64,000 bases of DNA from an uncultured Eggerthellaceae bacterium (GTDB lineage: Bacteria; Actinomycetota; Coriobacteriia; Coriobacteriales; Eggerthellaceae): positions 1-64,000 of the forward strand of contig CALULI010000006.1 of the NCBI GenBank assembly GCA_944321455.1, written 5' to 3'. Both the position numbers and the translations under genes were made by a program. Within the stretch, counting starts at the first letter, position 1. Every line of letters starts with the position of its first letter. The notes below the pieces were generated by a model that had not been told where the DNA came from, searched no databases, and saw nothing but the letters and a program-made list of their open reading frames with translations. Positions 54,466 to 62,496 of the stretch are shown here, one piece after another.

Positions 54466-56280
54466 TTAGTTCACCGCCTTTTCTGTAGCAACCTCGCTGC
54501 GCGCAATCTTCCAGGATGCAGCCTGCTCGTAGTCTGCCCACATTCTTGCGTAGAGCCCCTCACGTGCAAGAAGTTCATCGTGGTTGCCCTGTTCCACAAT
54601 TGATCCTTCCGAAAGAACAACGATCTTGTCGGCGCTGCGGACGGTAGATAGGCGATGTGCAATCATAAGAACGGTACGACCTTGCGTCAGTTCACCAAAC
54701 GCTTTTTGAATAAGCGCTTCATTTTCAGGATCAGCAAACGCGGTAGCCTCATCCAAAACAACAATATCTGCTTGCTTCAAAATGGCGCGCGCAAGCATCA
54801 AGCGCTGAATTTCGCCCCCTGAGAAATAAACACCCTTAGTGCCGTAGACCGTGTCAATTCCATCAGGGCACTTCGCCAAAATGTCATCGCATTGCGCAGC
54901 ATGCAAGGCATCCACAACTTCTTCGCGCGTTGCATCGGGTCTTGCAGCACGGACGTTTTCCAAAATGCTTTGCTTGAACAAGCGATTTGCCTGGAAAACA
55001 AACGCAACCTTTTCCATCAAAACACGAGGGTCAATAGTGCGCACGTCCACACCACCAACGCGCACGGTGCCCGAACTAACATCCCAAAAACGCGGCACTA
55101 ACGCTGCGGCAGTAGATTTACCACCGCCCGAAGGCCCCACCAACGCCACCGTAGAACCTGCAGGAACCGTGAAGCTTACCTTTTCTAGTGCGTTGCGTTC
55201 TGCTCCTTCGTAGGCAAACGTAACATCTTCAAACGCAATAGAAGCATCTGCAGGATATTCGCACGTATCCGCCGTTTTGATTTCGGGAGCCGCAAGAATA
55301 CCTTTAACGCGCTGGAGCGAATCCGCTGCAACCTGAAATGCCTCCGACATAAACATGACGCGCGTCATCGCGGTAGGAATAATGGCCATAAAGATGGAAT
55401 AGAATGCAACGTTTGCAATAAATGTAGCTATGTTCGTTTCACCTGGCAGCAACAACAGCATGACAGGAATAACGAAGACAACCGCGCCATTAATAACAGC
55501 AAGCGAAAGCGACTGCGGAACCTGACACCATTTCACGGCGTAATCTTGCGCCATGGCGCTGAAATCCTGGATGGCATCATAAAATGCCTTGAATGAATAC
55601 ACGGTTTGCTGAAAAACCTTTACAACAGGAATTCCGCGAACGTATTCTGTGCCTGTTTCGTTCATGCGGACCAGGGCATCTTGGTACTTCATCATAAATT
55701 CCATACCGCGGCCGCTCATCATATATGCCATGCACAAAATTGAAATGACAACGGGAATAAGACACGCAAGACCAAGGCGCCAGTCAAACACAAAGAAAAT
55801 GACCAGCATGCCTATGATCATAGCGATCGATCCTGCGGTATCAGGCAACTTGTGAGCAAGCAGCCCCTCCGTTTCCGAAGCGCACCCATCCACCACACGA
55901 CGAAGCGCACCTGATGCGTGGTTATCGAAATAACCCAACGATGTATTCATCAAATGCTCCGTTGTTTGCTTGCGCATGTTGGCAGCACAACGGAAAGCCG
56001 CCACATGGGTACACATAAGCGCAACAAAATAAATCAGAATTGAAAGGATCGCAAAAATCAAAGCTGCCCACCCATACTGAGCAATGGACGTTGCGGCACT
56101 CCAATTTGGTGCGACCGCTAATAAGTCGCGCGCTACTAAGAAAATGCAGATATACGGAACAAAGCTGATCAGCATTGAAACTGCAGAAAGCACACAGCCA
56201 AGATAGGTAAGGCTTTTCCTGCTGCCTGCAAAATCAAGTAACTGGGAAATGGCGCCTCGTTCCTTTTTCTTTTCCGCCAT
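54466..56280 (-). CDS. ABC exporter half-transporter 1 (permease plus ATPase)
   Basis: 604 aa. Six membrane segments, then Walker A GPSGGGKST, signature FSGGEIQRLM, Walker B IVVLDEATA and IAHRLST. GAAGGAGGTGG precedes ATG 56280. The heterodimeric pair plus a divergent AraC regulator resembles YbtPQ/YbtA siderophore systems and similar peptide or drug exporters; the direction of transport is not decided by sequence. Confidence 0.92.
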   Translation of the reverse strand: MAEKKKERGAISQLLDFAGSRKSLTYLGCVLSAVSMLISFVPYICIFLVARDLLAVAPNWSAATSIAQYGWAALIFAILSILIYFVALMCTHVAAFRCAANMRKQTTEHLMNTSLGYFDNHASGALRRVVDGCASETEGLLAHKLPDTAGSIAMIIGMLVIFFVFDWRLGLACLIPVVISILCMAYMMSGRGMEFMMKYQDALVRMNETGTEYVRGIPVVKVFQQTVYSFKAFYDAIQDFSAMAQDYAVKWCQVPQSLSLAVINGAVVFVIPVMLLLLPGETNIATFIANVAFYSIFMAIIPTAMTRVMFMSEAFQVAADSLQRVKGILAAPEIKTADTCEYPADASIAFEDVTFAYEGAERNALEKVSFTVPAGSTVALVGPSGGGKSTAAALVPRFWDVSSGTVRVGGVDVRTIDPRVLMEKVAFVFQANRLFKQSILENVRAARPDATREEVVDALHAAQCDDILAKCPDGIDTVYGTKGVYFSGGEIQRLMLARAILKQADIVVLDEATAFADPENEALIQKAFGELTQGRTVLMIAHRLSTVRSADKIVVLSEGSIVEQGNHDELLAREGLYARMWADYEQAASWKIARSEVATEKAVN

Positions 56281-56337
56281 TTCTTAGACCACCTCCTTCG
56301 TTTTACCCGTGCAAATACCTTCGGCTTCTTTTGATTG

Positions 56338-56376
56338 GATTCACTTAGCGAAATCCCTAGCGAATTCGCCTGGGTG
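56338..56376. promoter_or_regulatory. Imperfect inverted repeat in the ABC/AraC divergent region
   Basis: TTCACTTAGCGAA and TTCGCCTGGGTGAA are imperfect inverted copies about 10 bp apart, midway between the divergent genes; a likely AraC-type operator. GCGAAATCCC/GTGAAATCCC also occurs as a direct pair. Confidence 0.4.
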
Positions 56377-56438
56377 AAATCCCTCAATTGAAGCTTGATT
56401 GTTAGACGTGGTTAACTTACCATGCAAAGAAAAGAAAG

Positions 56439-57626
56439 ATGTCTGCCACACACCAAGCATGGACGATTTCAAAACGATCCCAATACGCAAACGAAATTCG
56501 CCAAGCAGAAAACGGGCAGGCTTATGTGTCAGCGAAGATACAAATAACAAGACAGAAGCAGCAAGCAATGAGCGTTCTTAAGCAAAACATAGCGGCTCCC
56601 CTTCTTACGTTTATTGAGCCTCAAATTGAACAGCTTCACATAGATTTGAAACCGCTTCGATACGGCACATACGGAACCATTGATAACGCTTTGGGGTCAG
56701 GATTTCTGTGGGCGGCTTCTCTCGATGATGATTGCCTTATTGCACATCATCGTATTGTGCTTAACAAGCCCACCGTTCTTGATGAACGTCCCGATCAGTA
56801 TTGCTGCATCACGTCTTCATCCGAAGCCACCATCAATTCCTCTGAAGAACTGCTGAAAATAACGAATCCTCAGAAGTCTGAAAATCTGTGCACGTTTTCA
56901 TCGAATGGCGGCGACATCTCCTGCTTGCTAAAAGCGCACGTTCCTTACGATTCCGTAAGCATAAGCTACACCCCGCACTTTTTCCAAAAGTTGAAAAATC
57001 AATACCCAGGACAGTTTGACCACATCGAAGAAGGAATGGACACGCTAGCACCAAGCATCTTGCCTGACAGCCTTCGCGTGCTCTTGAGAACTTTCAAACC
57101 TGAACGAGCCGCGCTACCAGGCGCAGAGCTGTTTTTTCGCGCGAAAACGCTCGAAGCGCTCAGCCTGTTAATGCCTGCAATTTCTCAGCTGGAATCTACG
57201 CATTCCCTGGCCGAACTTGCCGACACGCGTCTGCCCTACGACGTGAGCGAAAATGAGCTTGAAGGAGCCCTTCAAGCAAGAATAAACGGAGCAAACGCCG
57301 AATACCTTCAGCTGGTCAACGAAGCAAAAAACTTTATCGACGACAATCTTTCGCATCATATAACCCTTGATGATGTTGCCAAACATCTCTACGTAAGCAG
57401 ATCAAAGCTGTGCGCCGTCTTTCAGGAAGAAACAGGCACAACGCTTGGCATCTACCTGCGCAAACAGCGCATTGCGCAGGCTTGCGATCTCTTAGCTCAC
57501 ACCAGCCTGAGCATTTCAGATATTGGCCATGTTGTGGGATATCCTCGTGCATCAAGCTTTACCGAAGCCTTCGTGCGTGAAACAGGTCACACCCCTAGCA
57601 GCTATCGCGCGCACTTCACACGCTAA
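56439..57626 (+). CDS. AraC-family transcriptional regulator
   Basis: 395 aa. The C-terminal 100 residues hold the two helix-turn-helices (LDDVAKHLYVSRSKLCAVF, ISDIGHVVGYPRASSFTEAF) and HTPSSYRAHF. The N-terminal ~280 residues are an unclassified sensor domain. AGAAAG precedes ATG 56439. It is divergent from the ABC exporter pair and likely activates it in response to the exported or imported ligand. Confidence 0.85.
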   Translation: MSATHQAWTISKRSQYANEIRQAENGQAYVSAKIQITRQKQQAMSVLKQNIAAPLLTFIEPQIEQLHIDLKPLRYGTYGTIDNALGSGFLWAASLDDDCLIAHHRIVLNKPTVLDERPDQYCCITSSSEATINSSEELLKITNPQKSENLCTFSSNGGDISCLLKAHVPYDSVSISYTPHFFQKLKNQYPGQFDHIEEGMDTLAPSILPDSLRVLLRTFKPERAALPGAELFFRAKTLEALSLLMPAISQLESTHSLAELADTRLPYDVSENELEGALQARINGANAEYLQLVNEAKNFIDDNLSHHITLDDVAKHLYVSRSKLCAVFQEETGTTLGIYLRKQRIAQACDLLAHTSLSISDIGHVVGYPRASSFTEAFVRETGHTPSSYRAHFTR

Positions 57627-57763
57627 AACCAGGGCCTGTAGGGTAAAACCAAGGCATGCAGGACAAAAACCACCGCAAACAAAGAGGCAGGAGGGCTTTC
57701 TCAAGCCTTCCTGCCCTATATACCACTCTCATGCAACTTTTGGCCAATGTGCTTTTTTGTGTT

Positions 57764-59896
57764 CTATGCTGGCGTTTGAGCGCTCGTATTCGCCGATAAA
57801 TAACGACGCGCGTTGACCGCCGAAATTCCAACCGTTGCCGTGTTGTGTAGTACCGAAGATAATTGGGGCGTAACGGTGCCTGATATGCCTAACACAAGAA
57901 GCAACGAATTAAACGCCACCGTAAAGAAATAACCTTGTTTCATTCGCTTTTCCAAGCCAATGCTTAAGGCGCGTAAGTCAACCAATGAAGCTAAATCGTC
58001 CGTGATAAGTGCAATGTCTGCCGCTTCACGTGCAATAGCACTTCCCGCACCCATGGCAACGCTGACGTAAGCGCGCGATAAAGCAGGCGAATCATTAACG
58101 CCATCTCCCACCATTACCACTTTGTTGCCAGCAGCTTGCAAATCATCAATGATGCGACATTTATCTTCAGGCAGCAGGTCTGCCTGGTACTCATCAACAC
58201 CAGCAATGCGAGCAATACGTGCGGCACTTCGTTCGTTATCGCCCGTCAGCATAATGATGCGCTTAAAGCCTAGATCACGAAGCTTGCCAAACACTTCTTG
58301 GATGTTGTCTTTTAAGGGATCGTCCACATAGATGACGCCTCTCAGTTCGCCATCAACCGCAAGAAACAGGGGCGAAGATCCTTCAGCTTGCTGGTGAATT
58401 TCATCAAGTTCCTCTTCCGTAATAGGAATATGTTCATCCTCAATGACAAAGTGCTCGCTACCAATGAGAACGCGCGCTCCATCAAGGGTGGACACAATGC
58501 CATGAGCAACAACATATTCTACGGCTGCGTGGCGCTCTCGATGCTCTAAGCCTTCTTCTTGCGCCTTGTTAACAACCGCGCGCGCTACCGGATGAGGGAA
58601 ATGCTCTTCCAAACACGCAGCCAAACGAAGCACTTCGTCACGCTGCCATCCGTCGTACGCAACAACCTTGCGAACCGAAGGGACAGCCTGAGTAAGAGTT
58701 CCCGTTTTGTCAAAGACAATCGTGTCTGCCTGAGCCATGTGGTTGAAGTACTTGGATCCTTTAACCATAAAACCCGCCTGGGCGCCTTCACGCTGAGCTG
58801 CCATAACCGCGATAGAGCCTGACAGGCGCAGCGCACACGAATAGTCCACCATTAACGCAGCTGATGTTTTCTGCAGATTGCGCGTCGTTGCGGCAACAAG
58901 AGCCGCCAGCAAGAAATTCCACGGAACCAGCTTATCGGCCATGCGCTCAATATGGCGCTGGTCGCTGGATTTGAGCTGTTCTGACTGCTCAACCATGATC
59001 ACAATGGAACGGAGTTTGCTTTCTTCGGGTGATCCCGATACCTCAACAATCAGCTCGCCTTCTTCAACGACCGTGCCTGCGTATACTGTATCGCCTTCGT
59101 TGCGCACAACAGCAAGCGGCTCGCCCGTTAACGACGCTTGATTAACTGCCGCTTCTCCCGAACGAACCGTACCATCAACAGGAATTTGATGGCCCGTGCG
59201 AATGACAACACAATCTCCTTGCTGTAAAGACGACAGCTCCATTTCGCATTCAATATCATCACGAACAACACGAACTGTTTCAGGCAACGCTAAAAATGAT
59301 CTGATAAGACCGCTTTCAGCTCTTTGCTGCGTATAGTCTTCCAAGGCTTCGCCAACATGAAGCAAAAACATCGTGCTTCCTGATGCGGAAGGCTTGCCTT
59401 GTGCCAGCCCCATCACAATTGCTGCCGCATCCAAAACAGGAACGTCAAGTCGGCGGTCCTTCAAACTAGCCAGAGCGTTTCGCACAAAAGGAACCGCGCG
59501 CCAGATGGTCCATATAAACCTGAGCGGCAAAGGCAACATCATACGGCGCCCGTAATGAGCAACCGCCATATTGGCTAAGTGCGCGAAAAGATGACGGAAA
59601 CGGGGCGCACGAACTAAGGCTTGCTGCGAGGTCGTGCTTGTCTCTTGCACGGCAACAACGGGGTTGAACTCTTCTAATTCACGAAGAAGCACTGCACGCT
59701 GTTCTTCAAGCGTTTCTTGGGAAGAGCGAACAAAGGTAATAGCCAAAGAACCCGCTTTGGGATAGGCCACGCATTTTTCTACCGCTGATATAGAGGCAAA
59801 ATGCTCTTCCAGTGCGCATGCATGAGATTCAGGAAGCTTTCCACCAAGAGAGACGCGAATGCGACCTGGCACCTCATGCACTATTTCGAACTTCAC
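57764..59896 (-). CDS. P1B-type heavy-metal ATPase
   Basis: 710 aa. An HMA-like N-terminal region without CxxC precedes the actuator loop TGEP and phosphorylation motif DKTGTLT. The nucleotide-binding HP motif is EEHFPHPVARAV, and the hinge is GDGVNDSPA. In the sixth membrane helix the usual CPC is replaced by YSCALRLS, as in CtpC-type manganese/zinc pumps. It starts at GTG 59896 (GTAGGAG upstream) 5 bp after the accessory gene 59902, so both form one operon. Confidence 0.88.
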   Translation of the reverse strand: MKFEIVHEVPGRIRVSLGGKLPESHACALEEHFASISAVEKCVAYPKAGSLAITFVRSSQETLEEQRAVLLRELEEFNPVVAVQETSTTSQQALVRAPRFRHLFAHLANMAVAHYGRRMMLPLPLRFIWTIWRAVPFVRNALASLKDRRLDVPVLDAAAIVMGLAQGKPSASGSTMFLLHVGEALEDYTQQRAESGLIRSFLALPETVRVVRDDIECEMELSSLQQGDCVVIRTGHQIPVDGTVRSGEAAVNQASLTGEPLAVVRNEGDTVYAGTVVEEGELIVEVSGSPEESKLRSIVIMVEQSEQLKSSDQRHIERMADKLVPWNFLLAALVAATTRNLQKTSAALMVDYSCALRLSGSIAVMAAQREGAQAGFMVKGSKYFNHMAQADTIVFDKTGTLTQAVPSVRKVVAYDGWQRDEVLRLAACLEEHFPHPVARAVVNKAQEEGLEHRERHAAVEYVVAHGIVSTLDGARVLIGSEHFVIEDEHIPITEEELDEIHQQAEGSSPLFLAVDGELRGVIYVDDPLKDNIQEVFGKLRDLGFKRIIMLTGDNERSAARIARIAGVDEYQADLLPEDKCRIIDDLQAAGNKVVMVGDGVNDSPALSRAYVSVAMGAGSAIAREAADIALITDDLASLVDLRALSIGLEKRMKQGYFFTVAFNSLLLVLGISGTVTPQLSSVLHNTATVGISAVNARRYLSANTSAQTPA

Positions 59897-59901
59897 CGCT
59901 C

Positions 59902-60330
59902 CTACTTTCCACCGCGGCCGTGTCCGTGGCCATGTCCGCCTTTGCCAGCACCCTTGCCGGTTGCGGTTTTAGCTGCAGCGCTTACTGCTTTTGCAACTTG
60001 CTTAACAGCGTCATCTGCAGCTGCTTTCTTGACCTTTGCCTTCTTTTCAGATTGAGAAGCGGAATCTGCCTCTTCAGCATCGCTGCCTTCAGCGTCCTCT
60101 GCTGATGCTGCTTCTTCGCCTTCTTCTAATTCTTTTACGTATCCTGCTTCAGCCAAAAGATCGTCAAATTCAGCACGAGCTTCATCGATCACGGTTTCGA
60201 CTTCTTCTTTGGCGCGCATGCCCTGAACAATGCCTTTTACATAGAGCTGCTTTGCTTTGTCGCTTGTTGCTACCTTAAGGCCAACGCTACCCAACAGAAA
60301 ACCAGCGCCGATCAAAAATCCCGGATTCAT
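59902..60330 (-). CDS. Small accessory protein with His-rich tail (DUF6110-like)
   Basis: 142 aa. The conserved start GFLIGAGFLLGSVGLKVATS has one membrane-like helix, followed by AKQLYVKGIVQGMRAKEEVE and an acidic linker. It ends in GKGGHGHGHGRGGK, a clear metal-binding tail. Proteins of this plan occur next to P1B ATPases and may deliver metal to them. Strong AAGGAGGAAAC before ATG 60330. Confidence 0.7.
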   Translation of the reverse strand: MNPGFLIGAGFLLGSVGLKVATSDKAKQLYVKGIVQGMRAKEEVETVIDEARAEFDDLLAEAGYVKELEEGEEAASAEDAEGSDAEEADSASQSEKKAKVKKAAADDAVKQVAKAVSAAAKTATGKGAGKGGHGHGHGRGGK

Positions 60331-60436
60331 GTTTCCTCCTTAGAGCAAATTTCCACCTTGAGTGCCGTGATTTCTTTTCGTACGGAAGCCACTTAAGAAG
60401 CCACTTAAAGCCTCAGCAGTGTCGTGTACTTAAAAT

Positions 60437-60450
60437 TAACCATGGCTAAC
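60437..60450. promoter_or_regulatory. Palindrome ahead of the metal-ATPase operon
   Basis: TTAACCATGGCTAA is a 14-bp near-perfect palindrome about 110 bp upstream of ATG 60330, with a related half-site GTTAGCC near 60471. The shape recalls DtxR/MntR operators; the regulator is not in the window. Confidence 0.35.
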
Positions 60451-60522
60451 TATTAGATATACCGCAAAAGTTAGCCAAAGGAAATATATAAATTAGATTT
60501 GGTAAACTTTTTTTGATGTTGT

Positions 60523-60975
60523 CTAGCGATTAAACAATCCGCCCAGAATGTCGCCAATTCCTCCAGGAATTGCATCCGTCAGATCGCTCACGTTGCCTTG
60601 CAGGCCATCAATGATGCCGTTTAAGCCTTCTTGCGCCTGATCAGCTGATCCCTGCGCTACATCTTCTAGTCCTGTGGCAGCATCCTGCACACCCGCAACG
60701 GCATCTTCGGCGCCCGCCACAACATCCTCAGCACCTGCGGCAAGATCTCCAACGCCCGCCATTGCTTCTTCGGCAGTAGTGGTCATATCACCAAGCCCTG
60801 CTGTAATATCTTCTGGATTCACGCCAAAACCCGACAAAACATCCCCTGCTTGAGCGGTTACGTCATGAGGATCAATTCCTAAATTGGAAAAGACGTCACC
60901 TGCGTTAGAAAGAGCATCATTTAATGCTCCGCCCGTCAGGTCTTCCAAAGAACCAAACAAATCCTGCAAAGGCAT
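60523..60975 (-). CDS. Repetitive Ala/Gly/Asp-rich protein, unknown
   Basis: 150 aa. A central run of eight or so units like AGxxDxxAG (VGDLAAGAEDVVAGAEDAVA) is followed by a helical C-terminus ending LGGLFNR. AAGGAGGCGGCT precedes ATG 60975. It is probably a coiled-coil or helical-repeat protein; family not recognised. Confidence 0.55.
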   Translation of the reverse strand: MPLQDLFGSLEDLTGGALNDALSNAGDVFSNLGIDPHDVTAQAGDVLSGFGVNPEDITAGLGDMTTTAEEAMAGVGDLAAGAEDVVAGAEDAVAGVQDAATGLEDVAQGSADQAQEGLNGIIDGLQGNVSDLTDAIPGGIGDILGGLFNR

Positions 60976-61153
60976 AGCCGCCTCCTTGCCTCTATAATCC
61001 AGCAGTGTTTTGTGGTTACTTTATCAGTAAGCACGCCAGTGTGTGGGCACAAAAGAGAAATGTTAAAAGTTCCGATACCAAGCTGCTACTTTTCATCACT
61101 TCCAAACTTAGGTAGCATGGCACCAATCGCACTCGCAAAAGAAAGACCACCGA

Positions 61154-62464
61154 ATGCAAAGCGCAACAGGACGAGAATTACCGAAACACTGGCTTGCTAT
61201 TGTCAGTGTTATTTGGTCGGGGCAAGCCGCCTCTATGTTTACCAGCTATGCGGCTAGCTTTGCCGCTATTTGGTACGTTACCGAAAGCACTGGCAGTGCG
61301 CTTGCTCTTTCGTTTTTGAGCATCTGTGCCTATCTTCCCCAAGGGCTCCTATCTCCGTTTGGCGGTGTACTTGCGGACCGCGTTAACAGGAAATACCTCA
61401 TAATCCTTGCCGATTTTGTGTGCGGCCTAGCCTCACTAGCGCTTGGGTTGATTATCTTGTTTGGCCACGTTTCGTTTGCAGCTATTGTTGTCATGGTTAT
61501 TATTCGCAGCGCAGCGCAAGCGTTCCACTACCCTGCCCTGATGGCACTCATGCCTATGCTGGTACCTGACAAACACCTGCTTCGCATCAACACGCTTGAC
61601 CAATTATTGCTGAGCGTTTCAGGCATGGCTGCACCTGTTTTGGGCATCTTCTTATACACAGTACTCGGATTCCATTCGGTTATGTTTTTGGATTTTGCAG
61701 GCGCCCTTATTGCCTGCGCGGGTATGCTGTTAGCGAAGGTGCCTTCTGCTGCGCACGCCTCAGCACCATCAAGCACGCAGTCCGCAGGCAACGCCACCAA
61801 CACTTCGGCTCCCGACAACATCACCGATGATGTGACTCCCGAAAAACGTCATGCCCTTGCCGATATTAAACAAGGATGGGTTACCTTAAGACAGGTGCGT
61901 GGCTTGTTTGTGCTGATTGTTCTTATCATCTTAGGAATGGTGTGCTTTAGCCCTATGAGCTCGCTGTATCCATTGATGACCTACGACTATTTCCAGGGCG
62001 ATGGCTATATGGCATCCATCGCGGAAGCAACCTTTGCAGCAGGCCTCTTGGTAGGATCAACAGTTTTAATGACCTTGGGTATTGGCAAAAAACTTACTCG
62101 GTTGATTGCCATTGCCTGTATTTCATTTGGTATTTTGTGCGCGGTATCGGGCTTGATTTCACCAAGCTTGTTCTGGCTGTTCGCCGTTCTCTGTGCAGGC
62201 ATGGGCCTTGTTTCCGCTTGGTTCAGCGGACCAATGATGACCCTGATCCAGCGCAACACATCCGAAGAAACCATGGGGCGCGTCATAGGATTAGTTAATA
62301 CGGGTACCGCACTTGCAGGCCCGCTTGGCATTGCCGCAGGTGGCATTTTTGCCGAATTCATGGGCGTCGCGCCTTTTTTTGTTATCGATGGCATCCTGTG
62401 TGCCTTCATTGGCATACTCATGGCAAGCTTCAAAAGCGTACGCAAGCTTGATTCGACAGACTAG
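61154..62464 (+). CDS. MFS exporter
   Basis: 436 aa with about 12 membrane segments. The loop 2-3 motif GGVLADRVNRKYL and the MFS_3-type pattern (SFLSICAYLPQGLLSPFGGV) match macrolide-efflux and EntS-like exporters. A polar Ala/Ser/Thr-rich loop (about residues 198-240) separates the two halves. ATG 61154 has only AAAGA upstream. Substrate unknown; likely drug or siderophore-like compound export. Confidence 0.8.
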   Translation: MQSATGRELPKHWLAIVSVIWSGQAASMFTSYAASFAAIWYVTESTGSALALSFLSICAYLPQGLLSPFGGVLADRVNRKYLIILADFVCGLASLALGLIILFGHVSFAAIVVMVIIRSAAQAFHYPALMALMPMLVPDKHLLRINTLDQLLLSVSGMAAPVLGIFLYTVLGFHSVMFLDFAGALIACAGMLLAKVPSAAHASAPSSTQSAGNATNTSAPDNITDDVTPEKRHALADIKQGWVTLRQVRGLFVLIVLIILGMVCFSPMSSLYPLMTYDYFQGDGYMASIAEATFAAGLLVGSTVLMTLGIGKKLTRLIAIACISFGILCAVSGLISPSLFWLFAVLCAGMGLVSAWFSGPMMTLIQRNTSEETMGRVIGLVNTGTALAGPLGIAAGGIFAEFMGVAPFFVIDGILCAFIGILMASFKSVRKLDSTD

Positions 62465-62496
62465 CCAGAGCAAACCAACCAGGCTAATCAGACTAA

